Below are positions 42,414-53,229 of a DNA stretch of 64,000 nucleotides, one piece after another. How positions within the stretch are numbered: the stretch's first letter is position 1; every line of letters starts with the position of its first letter. The stretch spans positions 40,289 to 104,288 of the forward strand of contig CAISBR010000206.1 in assembly GCA_903883645.1 (NCBI GenBank). Direction: 5' to 3'. A program made the translations under genes and the position numbers. This stretch comes from an uncultured Myxococcales bacterium (GTDB lineage: Bacteria; Myxococcota_A; UBA9042). The notes beneath the pieces are model-generated. The model made no database searches. It was given only the letters and a program-made list of their open reading frames with translations, and was not told the DNA's origin.

Positions 42414-43769
42414 CTAGACGCGAGCGCCGTCGGCCTGCAATTGTGCACGAAGTTCAGGCACATCGATATGGCGAGGCTGAATGTCATGGTCAATAGCCAG
42501 CGCGGCCGCTACACCCGCAGCCTGCCCTGTGGCCATGCAAGTCACCTGCATGCGCGCGGAACTCTGGGCCACATGCGACGCCGAAAGGCAACGCCCGGCC
42601 ACAAGTAGGCCATCGGTGTGGCGCGGCACCAGGCAGCCGTAGGGGATGTCGTAGCGGATGTCCGCGTCGATGAGTGAGAATCGCGACTTCCAGTCGTAGC
42701 CCTTTTCGGCCCCGGGGTCGCCTTCGCTGGCGCTGTGCAACTCTAAGAAGCCGGCGCCAATGGCGATGCCGTCGGCGTGCTTGCGATTTTCGATCACATC
42801 GACCTCTTCGAGCCGGCGCACCCCGCGAACCCGTCGCGACTCGCGCGCCCACACCTCTGCCGAAGTCTGCAGCACCGCCGCGTTCTGAAAGCCAGGCACG
42901 TTGGCACGCATAAAATCAATGATCTGAAACAGAATTTCGCGCGCTTGCAGCTGAGCCGTCGACACATCCTCGGGGTTGGTCGGGTCGGCCCAGCGCGGCA
43001 CCCAGCGCGCCCACGCCTGGTCAACCAGGATGCCGCCGCGCACCACACGCGGAAACAAAATGCCCGCAAAAGTAGGTGGAATCAGACCCTTGGCACATGC
43101 ATCGGCCAGAATCGGCGCCACCCGATCGCGGGTCATCTGCATCCATGTCGCATACGGCGCGCCGGGGGGCAGCTGCAGGTCGATGCCACCCACCATCGCC
43201 ACCAGCGCCATCGGCTGCGGCCGGGCATCGCCTTCGCGACCATAGTCGAATAGCGCACCCGCCTTCGACAAAAGCTCGCCGTCGCCGCTGCAATCCAGAG
43301 TAAGCGCCGCCTCAACGCGCCACAGTCCGGCACGGGTGGCCAGTACGGCGCCGCGCACGCGACCGTCTTCGACCCACGCCTCGGCGCAGGTTGCGTGGTA
43401 CAGCACCTGCACACCTGCCGCCGTAAGCATCCGATCCATCTGCCATTTACAGGTCTCAGCGTCCCACACAGGCTTGACGACGGCCTTTTCGGCGACCATG
43501 GCGTCGTACAGCTCGCGGGCAATGCCCTGGACCACAAATTCATCGGGATCGGTATCATCTGCCCAATATTTAAAGGATTCAAAGCCAACCGGCGTCAAGT
43601 TCAAGCCGAGAGTCATCGCCCCACCGGCCGAACCGTAGCGCTCGACAAGCAGGGTGCGCAGACCGCGCCGCGCCGTGGCAATCGCGGCCGCAAATCCAGC
43701 CGGACCGGCGCCAATCACCAGCACATCGACGATGCGATCAGCAGCATAATTCAACGAAGTCAGGCTCAT
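42414..43769 (-). CDS. FAD-dependent oxidoreductase
   Basis: VDVLVIGAGPAGFAAAIATARRGLRTLLVERYGSAGGAMTLGLNL; DCSGDGELLSKAG; C-terminal SSARMQVTCMATGQAAGVAAALA. Confidence 0.9.
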   Translation of the reverse strand: MSLTSLNYAADRIVDVLVIGAGPAGFAAAIATARRGLRTLLVERYGSAGGAMTLGLNLTPVGFESFKYWADDTDPDEFVVQGIARELYDAMVAEKAVVKPVWDAETCKWQMDRMLTAAGVQVLYHATCAEAWVEDGRVRGAVLATRAGLWRVEAALTLDCSGDGELLSKAGALFDYGREGDARPQPMALVAMVGGIDLQLPPGAPYATWMQMTRDRVAPILADACAKGLIPPTFAGILFPRVVRGGILVDQAWARWVPRWADPTNPEDVSTAQLQAREILFQIIDFMRANVPGFQNAAVLQTSAEVWARESRRVRGVRRLEEVDVIENRKHADGIAIGAGFLELHSASEGDPGAEKGYDWKSRFSLIDADIRYDIPYGCLVPRHTDGLLVAGRCLSASHVAQSSARMQVTCMATGQAAGVAAALAIDHDIQPRHIDVPELRAQLQADGARV

Positions 43770-43803
43770 CGTGGCCTCGATCGGCACCAACGCCGCGGGT
43801 TAT

Positions 43804-45234
43804 TCAAAACGAGATGGTCATCGCCGGCATCGGCTCGCCACCCATCGCCACCGGCAGTTGGCCGGTCAGTTGGTAGCTGGCGTCGTAACGCAGCACGTTG
43901 CCGTACGAAGCGGTCACGAACAGCCAGGGCGTACCGGGGGCAAACCCGTTATGCACCATCAGAAATTTCCAGGTCAGCTTGGCGAGTTGCTTCTGCGTGG
44001 CGCGATCAAACACCAGCGTCGCCGAGGGGATGGTCGTGTTGGCCATCTCGTCGCCCTGGTCGATCAGGTGATCCCAGGTGGTAACAGCAAAGGTCTTAGA
44101 ATCGGGCGCGAATTCGCACCAGTGCGCCAACTGCCCCACCGGCACTACGATTTGTTGCGTAGGATTGGCGGTCGGCATGAGCACGGCCACTTTGTCGCCA
44201 AGATCGCATGACAGCAGCCAGTTTTCGTCGGGCGACAGCGTCACACGCGTAGGGCCCACCCAGTTGGGATCTGCGCCGGCGGTGGGCAGCGCAATGCTCG
44301 CCGATTCGGCAGAGGTGCCAACATTAATCTTTGAGATCGTGTGGTTCAGCCAGTTACCCACCCACGCCGTGGCGCCGTCGCTGGCGATCGCAATGGGATT
44401 GGGCGACACGGTCTGCAGCTTGGCGATGGGCTGGCCAAGACTGGTATCGAAGATCACGATATCTTTGCTAAAATTAGGCATGCCGCCATCAGGCATCTTG
44501 ATGACCATGTTGCCAGCGGTCATGGCCAAAAACTTGCCGTCGGGCGTGGCGTCGAGCATCCCCATCTTGATGCCCGTGGGCCATGTAGCTGTAATTGCCC
44601 ACTTTGTTGGGCCTCCAACTTGCTCGTAGCGGTCAATGCTGCCGTCGTCGGCGTTGGGCACAAAGACGGTCTTTTGACCGGGCGCCACCCCCATGCCGTG
44701 AACGTGCTGGTGACCTTGGCCAATTTCGGCAAGCATGGTCAGCTTTTGTAGGTCGACCACCGCAAACTTGCCCGCCATGGTGGCGACAAATCCCAGAGTG
44801 GCCGGTGGCAACCCCACAGGCGAGGTCGCGTCTGCGGCGATGTCGGCGGCCGTATCCGCAATTTCGTCTGTAACTTGATCGAGTTGCGAGGCATCCTCAC
44901 TATCGACCATTGCGACCATGTCGCCGATGTCGCTGGCATCGAGCAGGTCGGGCGCGTCGGCAACGTCGGTCACCCCTTCTGCGGCGTCGGCTGCGGCGTC
45001 CGTCGTCACGGTGTCGGCCAGCGGGGTGGCATCGGGAGCCGTATCGACCGCCTCATCCTGCTCATCAGCTGCAATTTCAAGAATATCTGATTCAAGAATA
45101 TCTGAGGTGTCTTGCTTGGTCACCGCATCCGCCGGCCCATCGTGGTCGGCAGGCGCGAGCGCGGGCGAGCTGCTGCAGGCGCAAGCGAGTGCCGCAAGCA
45201 ACAAACTACACCAGCGCTGGCCCAACACACGCAT
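43804..45234 (-). CDS. Lipoprotein with Asp/Ala-rich linker and beta-propeller-like domain
   Basis: [13 protein letters not shown] lipobox; low-complexity [25 protein letters not shown]-terminal [22 protein letters not shown]...[21 protein letters not shown]. Confidence 0.75.
   Translation of the reverse strand: MRVLGQRWCSLLLAALACACSSSPALAPADHDGPADAVTKQDTSDILESDILEIAADEQDEAVDTAPDATPLADTVTTDAAADAAEGVTDVADAPDLLDASDIGDMVAMVDSEDASQLDQVTDEIADTAADIAADATSPVGLPPATLGFVATMAGKFAVVDLQKLTMLAEIGQGHQHVHGMGVAPGQKTVFVPNADDGSIDRYEQVGGPTKWAITATWPTGIKMGMLDATPDGKFLAMTAGNMVIKMPDGGMPNFSKDIVIFDTSLGQPIAKLQTVSPNPIAIASDGATAWVGNWLNHTISKINVGTSAESASIALPTAGADPNWVGPTRVTLSPDENWLLSCDLGDKVAVLMPTANPTQQIVVPVGQLAHWCEFAPDSKTFAVTTWDHLIDQGDEMANTTIPSATLVFDRATQKQLAKLTWKFLMVHNGFAPGTPWLFVTASYGNVLRYDASYQLTGQLPVAMGGEPMPAMTISF
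45076..45105. repeat. 15-bp tandem repeat ttcaagaatatctga x2
   Basis: Read directly; encodes repeated SDILE on the minus strand. Confidence 0.85.
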
Positions 45235-45389
45235 CTGCGTTTCAACCTACCGCCCCACAGGGCCACTGTCTATCGACCGGCGGCAGACACACACATATCT
45301 TCACATTTAGCGCGGACTTGACGCTTGCGGTCACCACGGCGAGCATGGCGACCACTGTGCGCACCGCGGCCAGCAGAAGGAATTCCAAC

Positions 45390-46541
45390 ATGAACAAGCC
45401 CCAGAATCCGCCCCACAACCCCTGCTTTTCGTCTGGGCCTACGGCCAAGCGCCCGGGCTGGTCGTTCGACGCCCTGAAAGGCGCCCCACTCGGCCGCTCC
45501 CACCGCCACAAAGTCGGCAAGCAGAAACTGGCCGGCGTCATCGATCTATCCAAGAAACTCCTCGGACTTCCAGATGGTTATCGCCTGGGCATCGTGCCTG
45601 CATCCGACACCGGCGCCGTCGAAATGGCCCTGTGGTCGCTGCTGGGCCCGCGCGGCATCGACATGTTGGCGTGGGAGAGTTTTGGCGAAGGCTGGATCAC
45701 GGACGTGCAAAAGCAGCTGAAGTTACCCGATGTTCGCACCTTTATCGGCGAGTACGGCCAGCTGCCTGATCGGAGCCAAGTCGACTTTTCGCGCGATGTG
45801 GTCTTTACCTGGAACGGCACCACCTCGGGCGTGCGCGTGCCGAATGGCGACTGGATCCCGAGTGATCGCCAGGGGTTGACTATCTGCGACGCCACCAGCG
45901 CCGTGTTCGCCATGAACATGCCGTGGGACAAGCTGGATGTGGTGACGTGGTCGTGGCAAAAGGTGCTCGGGGGCGAGGCGGCGCACGGCATGCTCGTGCT
46001 GAGCCCGCGGGCGGTCGAGCGGCTCGAGACCTATAAGCCCGCGTGGCCGATGCCGAAAATCTTCCGCATGACCTCAGGTGGCAAGCTGATCGAGGGCATC
46101 TTCGTGGGCGACACCATCAACACGCCATCGATGCTCGCGGTCGAAGACGCACTCGATGGGCTGAATTGGGCCCAAAGCATTGGCGGTTTGCCGGGGCTCG
46201 TCGCCCGCAGCGAAGCGAATTTGGCAGCGGTGGCCAAGTGGGTCGCCGAGCGGCCATGGGTCGACTTCTTGTGCGCAGATCCTGAGTTGCGCTCGTGCAC
46301 CTCGGTGTGTCTGATCTTCCCCGACCCGTGGTTCCAGGGCCTAAGTGCCGACGATCAGGCGGCCACCGCCAAGAAAATCGTCACCTTACTCGACAGCGAA
46401 AAAGCCGGTTTCGACCTGGGCTCGTACCGCGACGCGCCCCCCGGACTGCGCATCTGGTGCGGCGCCACCGTCGAGACAAGCGACGTCGAGGCGCTGCTGC
46501 CGTGGATCGACTGGGCCTGGAGCCAAGTAAAGCCCGCGTAA
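45390..46541 (+). CDS. serC: Phosphoserine transaminase (class V aminotransferase)
   Basis: [116 protein letters not shown]. Confidence 0.9.
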   Translation: MNKPQNPPHNPCFSSGPTAKRPGWSFDALKGAPLGRSHRHKVGKQKLAGVIDLSKKLLGLPDGYRLGIVPASDTGAVEMALWSLLGPRGIDMLAWESFGEGWITDVQKQLKLPDVRTFIGEYGQLPDRSQVDFSRDVVFTWNGTTSGVRVPNGDWIPSDRQGLTICDATSAVFAMNMPWDKLDVVTWSWQKVLGGEAAHGMLVLSPRAVERLETYKPAWPMPKIFRMTSGGKLIEGIFVGDTINTPSMLAVEDALDGLNWAQSIGGLPGLVARSEANLAAVAKWVAERPWVDFLCADPELRSCTSVCLIFPDPWFQGLSADDQAATAKKIVTLLDSEKAGFDLGSYRDAPPGLRIWCGATVETSDVEALLPWIDWAWSQVKPA

Positions 46542-46549
46542 TCGGTCGA

Positions 46550-48502
46550 TTACTTGCTATTGCGCGTCAGCCACGTACCGCCGCCGATCACCAGCGCGGC
46601 AAGCGCCCCCACCCACAACCAGGTCTGCCACGGCGGGTTTAGGCTCCGATTGCCTCTGCCCGCAGTGACACTGGCCTGTCCAGGCAGGCCGGCCGGCCGG
46701 TCGGGCTCGCCGTCGTCATCGTGGCCCGACTTGACCCAAAGCGGCGGCAGCTCGCCCTTTTTCAGCAGCGCCATCTCAGCCTGTACCCGCTTGGCTTTAT
46801 TGCTGAAATGCAGGGCTCCCGACTGCCCCTCTACGTCGAGGTAACGCTGCAGCATCGCCGCGGCGGCTAGCTTGTCGTGCTGCCGCAGCGCCTGCGACTG
46901 GCAGTAGTACACGTCGGGATCACGCGGATTGGCCAAAACCGCTTTATCGGCGAGCTTTTGCGCCTCGTCGGGGTGCCCGAGCCAGAGCTGCACCAGCGCT
47001 TGATAGGTGTAGACGCGGCCCTCGTTCTTGACCCGCGGCTCGACCAGCTTCATCTGCACGAGGGCCTGCTCGAATTTGCCTTCGTCGAATAGGCTGACGC
47101 CAAAGAGGAACTGCGCCACGGTGTCGCTCGAGTCCTTGGCCGCGCGCGCGCGCATCTCGTCGCGCAACTGCTGCCAGCCGCTGGTCTGGCCCTCGCGCGG
47201 CGGATCGACGCGGCCCCAATCGTCGACGATGCCCGACAGCCGGCCCAGCACACCTTGATAATCGGGGTTTTTCTTGAAGATTCCCTCTAGCTCGCGCACA
47301 GCCTTTAGGTGCTCGCCGGCGCGAAAACAGGCGGTCGCCAAGGCATCGTGCAACGCCAAGTCGTCGGGCCAAGCCTGCACTGCGGCGTTGGCGATAGCCA
47401 GTTCGGCTCGCGAGTCGTCTTGGCGGCTGGCAAGCGAAATACCGGCGCTAAACCATGTAGTTGGCGGTTTGGCAGTGCGTTTGAGCTGTTCGTCCAAGAT
47501 GGCCGCCGCGAGCGTGCCGTGGCCGCTGGCCAGCAGCGCATCCGACAGCGGCATGGCCAAGCAACTGCCCGACCCTTCTGAACTTTCTGGGTAACGCTGC
47601 CAGCAGTCGCGCAGGACCTGCTCCGCCTTCTGCGGCGACTCGAGCCACGCCGCCGCCGCCGCCGCTCGCTCCGCGGTGTGCACAGCGGTTTGCCGTTGCG
47701 CCAAATCCGTCGCGCCACCGCTGGTTTGGCCCCGCCACTCGCTCAACGCCGGCCGCAGGGTCTTGTCGCCAAGCTCGCGCCGGCCGTGCCGCACCAACGC
47801 CAAGCCCAAGTCGAAGCGGGTAGCCAGGTCGAGATGGCTCGCATCCAGATTCTCAAGCGCGTGCAGCAGCTTCTGCCCTGCCTCGCGATCGCCGACCTGA
47901 CTCGTGGCCTCGAAGTCGCCCAGCAGCTTCGCCACATCGGCAGCCTGCGCCGCAGTGGCCGGGCACGACAGCTGCACCGCATCTTCGCTAGCTAGTACAG
48001 CCAGTTGCAGGGCCTGATCCAGCTCGGGCTGCGCTTGGCACGTCGCTGTAGCCGCTGCCGCTAGCTGCAGACCGCGCAAGGTTGGCTCGTCGACCGCCGC
48101 GACCGGGCCGTAGGTCCAGCAGGGTAAGGCCAACTGAATGCGAAATTTCTTAGTTAGCAGGCCCGGTTCGCCCGTCTTGTCCGTGCGCGGCGTCAGTAAG
48201 TAGACTCGCCGCTCAAGCGACTTGCCCTGCACCAGCCAGGTACCAGCAATTCGCCCACCCGCGATCACAATCGCATCGGCGCGCACAGCGGGCAGGTTCG
48301 CAGGGGGCGCAAACAGGCGCACTACTTGGGCTTCTTGGCCGGGCGCTAGGATCGGCTGTGGGCAGCTCAGCGCTGGCGCAGCATCCGGTGCCGCTTCCGC
48401 CACCGGCATCCGCAAGTGCGACGAAGCGCTGTCGGCACGCGCCGAGGCGGCGGGCCATACGGTCAGCACCACAAGCAGGTGCGGCCAAAGGATTCGTCCC
48501 AT
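46550..48502 (-). CDS. TPR-like secreted protein with C-terminal TM
   Basis: Signal MGRILWPHLLVVLTVWPAASARA; TPR-like repeats in the second half; C-terminal TWLWVGALAALVIGGGTWLTRNSK. Confidence 0.7.
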   Translation of the reverse strand: MGRILWPHLLVVLTVWPAASARADSASSHLRMPVAEAAPDAAPALSCPQPILAPGQEAQVVRLFAPPANLPAVRADAIVIAGGRIAGTWLVQGKSLERRVYLLTPRTDKTGEPGLLTKKFRIQLALPCWTYGPVAAVDEPTLRGLQLAAAATATCQAQPELDQALQLAVLASEDAVQLSCPATAAQAADVAKLLGDFEATSQVGDREAGQKLLHALENLDASHLDLATRFDLGLALVRHGRRELGDKTLRPALSEWRGQTSGGATDLAQRQTAVHTAERAAAAAAWLESPQKAEQVLRDCWQRYPESSEGSGSCLAMPLSDALLASGHGTLAAAILDEQLKRTAKPPTTWFSAGISLASRQDDSRAELAIANAAVQAWPDDLALHDALATACFRAGEHLKAVRELEGIFKKNPDYQGVLGRLSGIVDDWGRVDPPREGQTSGWQQLRDEMRARAAKDSSDTVAQFLFGVSLFDEGKFEQALVQMKLVEPRVKNEGRVYTYQALVQLWLGHPDEAQKLADKAVLANPRDPDVYYCQSQALRQHDKLAAAAMLQRYLDVEGQSGALHFSNKAKRVQAEMALLKKGELPPLWVKSGHDDDGEPDRPAGLPGQASVTAGRGNRSLNPPWQTWLWVGALAALVIGGGTWLTRNSK

Positions 48503-48527
48503 CGGCCACCCTTCGCAGAAGTGTCGA

Positions 48528-48806
48528 CTACTCGTCGTCGTCGTGCAGCTCGTCGCCAGTGGCCTGGCCCTCGGCCTCGACCTCGCCGCGCTCGATCGCA
48601 TCGCGCAACCGCGCCTTGCGCCGACGGTTTAGCCGCACCGGAGCCCCGCCCGCCGCACTCGCTGCCGCGCGCCGCGTCGTGTTGCTGGGGTTCTGCACCG
48701 CCGACAAATCGGCCTTGTGGCCGCGAATCAGCAGCGTCGACCCGACCATATAGAGCAGCACGAACACGCCGAGCACGCCCATTTCACGCAGAAAATCTGC
48801 ATCCAT
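48528..48806 (-). CDS. Small single-pass membrane protein, hypothetical
   Basis: MGVLGVFVLLYMVGSTLLIRGHKADLSAVQN TM segment, basic then acidic tail. Confidence 0.6.
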   Translation of the reverse strand: MDADFLREMGVLGVFVLLYMVGSTLLIRGHKADLSAVQNPSNTTRRAAASAAGGAPVRLNRRRKARLRDAIERGEVEAEGQATGDELHDDDE

Positions 48807-48834
48807 TCTCTAACCCCTTTCAGGCAAGCTGCCG

Positions 48835-50331
48835 TTAGACAGCGCTGTCGCCCTGGCCCAAATTTGGCCGCCAGACGGTTCCTTGCCGAGTATCGCCGAC
48901 TTCGACACCCAGATCGAGCAGTTGCTTGCGCAAAACATCGGCCTGCGCAAAATCCTTGTTGGCCCGCGCGGCATTGCGCTCTTCGATCAGCCGCTCGACA
49001 CTGGCCAGCGCCTCGGACCCGGCGGGGAAGCGCAGGGTCTTGGCCATTTCGATGATCTCGGCCGCCGTCGCCGCCGCATCGTGCTGAAACAGACCGAGCA
49101 GCGCCGCCGCCTCGCCAAAGAACGCGCGCACCTGCGCAACGGTCTTCTGATTGGCCTGATCCTTAGGCTTTTCGAGCGCTTGCGACAGCACCTGCAGCGG
49201 CTCCGACAGCGACGCCAGCGCCTTGGGCGTGTTGAAGTCGTCGGTCAGCGCTTCGAGCAGCTCGGCGCGGGCCTTTTGCACCACCGGCAGCTCGGGCCCG
49301 GCTGCAACTTGGGTGCGCGCCAGCAATTCATCGGCCGCCGCCAGCTTTTCGTACATGTACAGCACGCGGCGATTGGCATCGTCGAGCGACTTGTCCGAGA
49401 AATTCAGCGGCGCAATGTAGTGCGCGGTCAGCAGGTAATAGCGCAGCACTTGCGGGTGGTAGCGCGCCAGCACATCGCGAATCGTAAAGAAATTGCCCAG
49501 CGACTTCGACATTTTCTCGCTGTCGACCGTCACAAAGCCGTTGTGCATCCAGTAGCGGGCAAAATCTTGGCCGTTGGCGGCCTTGCTTTGCGCAATCTCG
49601 TTTTCGTGGTGCGGAAACACTAGGTCTTTGCCGCCGCCATGGATGTCGAACGAGGCGCCCAAGTGCTTGCACGACATCGCCGAGCACTCGATGTGCCAGC
49701 CTGGCCGCCCTTGGCCCCACGGCGATTCCCAAGAAGGTTCGCCGGGTTTGGCACTTTTCCACAGGGCAAAGTCGGCTTGGCTGCGCTTGCGGGTGTCGTG
49801 GCTGACCCGCTCCGACGCCCCGTCTTGATTGTCGTCTTGCGACCGGCCCGACAGCACGCCGTAAGCCGGGAATGACACCACATCGAAGTACACGTCGTTG
49901 CCACCGAATTCGCCGGGCACTTCATAGGCATGGCCGCGCTCGATGATCTGCTGCACCAGCGCGATGATCTCGGGCATGTGGCCGGTAACGCGCGGCTCGA
50001 CTTGGGGCCGCTCGATGTCGAGGGCATCCATGTCTTTGTAAAACGCCGCAATTGTCCGCTCGGTCAGCTGATCGCACGACTCGCCGTTCTTGTTGGCGCG
50101 GCCGATGATCTTGTCATCAACGTCTGTAAAATTACGCACATAGGTGACATCGTAGCCCAACTTCTTGAGCGTGCGCTGCACCACATCGAACACGACGTAC
50201 ACGCGGGCGTGGCCCACATGGCAGAAGTCGTAGACCGTAACCCCGCAAACATACAGGCTGACCTTGCCGGGCTGCAGCGGCACAAAAGCTTCTTTTTGGC
50301 GGGTCAGCGTGTTATGGATGCGCAAGGTCAC
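48835..50331 (-). CDS. cysS: Cysteinyl-tRNA synthetase
   Basis: [86 protein letters not shown]. Confidence 0.96.
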   Translation of the reverse strand: MTLRIHNTLTRQKEAFVPLQPGKVSLYVCGVTVYDFCHVGHARVYVVFDVVQRTLKKLGYDVTYVRNFTDVDDKIIGRANKNGESCDQLTERTIAAFYKDMDALDIERPQVEPRVTGHMPEIIALVQQIIERGHAYEVPGEFGGNDVYFDVVSFPAYGVLSGRSQDDNQDGASERVSHDTRKRSQADFALWKSAKPGEPSWESPWGQGRPGWHIECSAMSCKHLGASFDIHGGGKDLVFPHHENEIAQSKAANGQDFARYWMHNGFVTVDSEKMSKSLGNFFTIRDVLARYHPQVLRYYLLTAHYIAPLNFSDKSLDDANRRVLYMYEKLAAADELLARTQVAAGPELPVVQKARAELLEALTDDFNTPKALASLSEPLQVLSQALEKPKDQANQKTVAQVRAFFGEAAALLGLFQHDAAATAAEIIEMAKTLRFPAGSEALASVERLIEERNAARANKDFAQADVLRKQLLDLGVEVGDTRQGTVWRPNLGQGDSAV

Positions 50332-50404
50332 GACAGGACTCTCAACTTGACGCGACACGGCAGCGCCACAGGGCCGGATAGTATGCGGCATTTCTGCAAG
50401 TTGC

Positions 50405-51232
50405 TCAAGCCGCGTCGGCCAGCGCTTGCAGGGCGGCGCCATGGGCCAGCGCCACATCGGGCCACGCCGACACCCGCAGCGGCGGCGCCCCGGGCAAGAG
50501 GGCTTGCAGCCGAACGGCAACACTTTGCGCAAGGTGTCCATGGGGTTGCATACCCGGCCACGCCAGCGCCGTACCTTGCACGCCGTGGGCACGGGCCAGC
50601 AGGTGCAGCCCATGGGCGAGGTGGTCGGCCAAGCCCTGATTCAGCCAGGCCGCGCGGGTATCGTGGCGGTCGCCGCGCCCCGCCCAATCGCGATGCTCGG
50701 CCGCCGGTCGCAGCACGCCGGGCGCCGCTCGCAATGGCATCTGCCCCAGCTGCGCCAGCTGCCGCAACGCCGTCGCATCCACATAACTCTTTAAACATCC
50801 TCGATTCTTACACACACACCGTGGCCCCAGCGGGTCGAGCGGAAGATGCGCCGCGTGCGGGTCGGGCCTGCGCAGTTGGCCGTTGTGCACCACCGCGCCC
50901 CACACATCGCTGCCCACCGCCAGCATCGCCAAGTCGCCAGCCCCCTGCCACGCACCGTGGTGCAGCTCGGCCATCGCCAGACAGCTGCCGGGTTCGAACA
51001 CCTTGAATAGACTGCAGTCTTGCGCCGGATCGCCCGCAGTCGTCGCCGTCAGACCCAGGGCCAACGCCGGCTGACGCGCCCGCTGCTGCAGCACGGCCAC
51101 CCCTTGCAAAATCGCTTGCATCGTTGGAGGTTGCAACACACGCCGCTGATCGATCACGCCCAGCTGCGCATCAACTACGGCCAGCAGCGCTTGATCGCGG
51201 CGCAGCTCGACGCCAATCGCCGTGGCCATCAT
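50405..51232 (-). CDS. Divergent ROK-family protein, likely catalytically degenerate
   Basis: SDVWGAVVHNGQL...AAHLPLDPLGPRCVCKNRGCLKSYVDATALRQLA matches the ROK zinc motif; overlaps the asnB stop. Confidence 0.72.
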   Translation of the reverse strand: MMATAIGVELRRDQALLAVVDAQLGVIDQRRVLQPPTMQAILQGVAVLQQRARQPALALGLTATTAGDPAQDCSLFKVFEPGSCLAMAELHHGAWQGAGDLAMLAVGSDVWGAVVHNGQLRRPDPHAAHLPLDPLGPRCVCKNRGCLKSYVDATALRQLAQLGQMPLRAAPGVLRPAAEHRDWAGRGDRHDTRAAWLNQGLADHLAHGLHLLARAHGVQGTALAWPGMQPHGHLAQSVAVRLQALLPGAPPLRVSAWPDVALAHGAALQALADAA

Positions 51233-53220
51233 GCGCGAACACCCTTGCCGCGGCGCCATGCCTCAAAACTAGCCATGGCCCATAATGTTTTGCGGTGATC
51301 CGCCTTGCCGTCGCCATGCTCGCGCAGCAGCTTTTGCACCACAATCGGGTCGAAGAAGCCGGCTTCGGCACAGGTCTGGTCGCCCAGCAAGTCGGTCAGC
51401 CAGCCCCGCAACGGCCCGCGCAGCCACGCCGCCAGCGGCACGCCAAACCCCTTCTTGGGCCGCTTCACAATGGTTTTCGGCAGCTTATTGGCCGCCAGCT
51501 GCCGCAGCGCCCACTTGGTCGTGTTGCCGCGCAGCTTCATGTTCGCCGGCATGGCCTGGGCCAGCTCGACCACATCGGGATCGAGCAGCGGCGCGCGCGC
51601 CTCAAGGCTGTGCAGCATGGTGGCGCGGTCGACCTTTTGCAGCACGCCGTCGGCCAGATACCAGCGGGCATACAGACCCGCCAACGCCGATAATTCATCG
51701 GGCGCAACCGCCTTCCATGCCGCCCACGATTCGTCGAGCGCCGCCAGCACCTCGGGCCGCCGCGGCCCCGGCGAGGGGTCGACCTGGGCCAAGTGCTTGC
51801 GAAAATCGGGGTGCAACACCGCCAGCGACTCTTGCCACGGCACGCCACCGATCCAGGCAAAGTGCCGCCGCGCCACCGGTTCGGCCAGCCCGCGCACAAA
51901 ACGCTTGGCCTGCTGGTCGAGCGACCAGTTGCCGTGGCTCGTGGGCAGCTGCCGCACCAGCGCCTGCAAGAGCGGCTGAGTGGCACCCAAATGCAACGTA
52001 TCAAAAATACTAGCAATACGGTGCGCGCCAAAGGTCGGATAACCCAAGAACCACTCGTCGCCGCCGTCGCCACCCAGCGCCACCGTCACGTGCTCACGGG
52101 CAAACTGGGCCAAGAAGGTAGTGGGCACAATTGACGCATCGGCCAGCGGCTGGTCGAGACGCACCAGCAGATCGGGAATTAAATCAAGGCACTGCTGCGC
52201 GGTCAGCACCTGTTCGTGGTGCCGCGTGCCCAGGTGCTGCGCCACCGCGCGGGCGTGGGCACTCTCGTCAAAGCTAGGATCTTCAAAGCCAATTGCGAAC
52301 GTGTCGAGCTCAGCGGCCGGTCGCAGCTGCGCGGCATACCAAGCCACCAGCGACGAGTCGATGCCACCCGACAAGAACACGCCCAGCGGCACATCGGCCA
52401 TCAGCCGCCGCTCGACCGCCTTCGCGATCCGCCGATCGAGCTCAGCCAACATCTCGCTTTGACTAAGTTTTTGCAGCTCGGCCCGCGGCGGTCGCGGTGG
52501 ATGCCAAGTCGCCACCGTCACCGTCGCGCCGCTCTCTTCGCCGGGCCGCCGCTGCCACAAGTAAAAGCTCCCCGGCGGCAGCGCATGCACCTGCTGCAGC
52601 ATCGAGCGCGGACTGGGCACATAATCCAGCAGCAATAGGCCCACAAGCCCACGCGGGTCAACAGTTTTTTCGATACCGGGATGCGCCATCACCGCGCTCA
52701 GCTCGCTGCCGAACACCAGCGTCTCGCCATCGTCAATCACACCCACAAACAGCGGCTTCTTGCCAAAACGGTCGCGCGCCAGCAGCAGCGAGCCGCGGCG
52801 TTCATCCCAAATAGCTAGATCAAACATGCCGTTGCAGCGCGCCAGCACGTCGGTGCCCCAGGCCTCCCAGCCATGGACCAGCACCTCGGTGTCGCTGTGG
52901 CTGGCAAAGATATGCCCCAAGGCCTCAAGCTCACGCCGCAATTCAAGGTGATTGTAGATCTCGCCGTTGAAAACGACCTGCACGGTGCCGTCTTCGTTGC
53001 CCATCGGCTGGTGGCCGCCCTGCAAGTCGACGATCGACAGCCGACGAAAACCCAGCGCACAGTGGGCGTTATGACCCTGTCTGTGGGTGGGCGACAGCCA
53101 AGCTCCGTCGTCGTCGGGCCCGCGGTGCCGCAGCGCCTGCCGCATTTGCGCAAGAATGTCGGGCGTGTCGTCGCCAAAACGTTCGCGCCGCAGCGACACC
53201 CATCCCGTGATTCCACACAT
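51229..53220 (-). CDS. asnB: Asparagine synthase (glutamine-hydrolysing)
   Basis: MCGITGWVSL; HRGPDDDGAW; LGFRRLSIVDLQGGHQPM; NGEIYNHLELRRELEALGH; PLGVFLSGGIDSSLVAW. Confidence 0.96.
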   Translation of the reverse strand: MCGITGWVSLRRERFGDDTPDILAQMRQALRHRGPDDDGAWLSPTHRQGHNAHCALGFRRLSIVDLQGGHQPMGNEDGTVQVVFNGEIYNHLELRRELEALGHIFASHSDTEVLVHGWEAWGTDVLARCNGMFDLAIWDERRGSLLLARDRFGKKPLFVGVIDDGETLVFGSELSAVMAHPGIEKTVDPRGLVGLLLLDYVPSPRSMLQQVHALPPGSFYLWQRRPGEESGATVTVATWHPPRPPRAELQKLSQSEMLAELDRRIAKAVERRLMADVPLGVFLSGGIDSSLVAWYAAQLRPAAELDTFAIGFEDPSFDESAHARAVAQHLGTRHHEQVLTAQQCLDLIPDLLVRLDQPLADASIVPTTFLAQFAREHVTVALGGDGGDEWFLGYPTFGAHRIASIFDTLHLGATQPLLQALVRQLPTSHGNWSLDQQAKRFVRGLAEPVARRHFAWIGGVPWQESLAVLHPDFRKHLAQVDPSPGPRRPEVLAALDESWAAWKAVAPDELSALAGLYARWYLADGVLQKVDRATMLHSLEARAPLLDPDVVELAQAMPANMKLRGNTTKWALRQLAANKLPKTIVKRPKKGFGVPLAAWLRGPLRGWLTDLLGDQTCAEAGFFDPIVVQKLLREHGDGKADHRKTLWAMASFEAWRRGKGVRA

Positions 53221-53229
53221 GCCAGCCGC

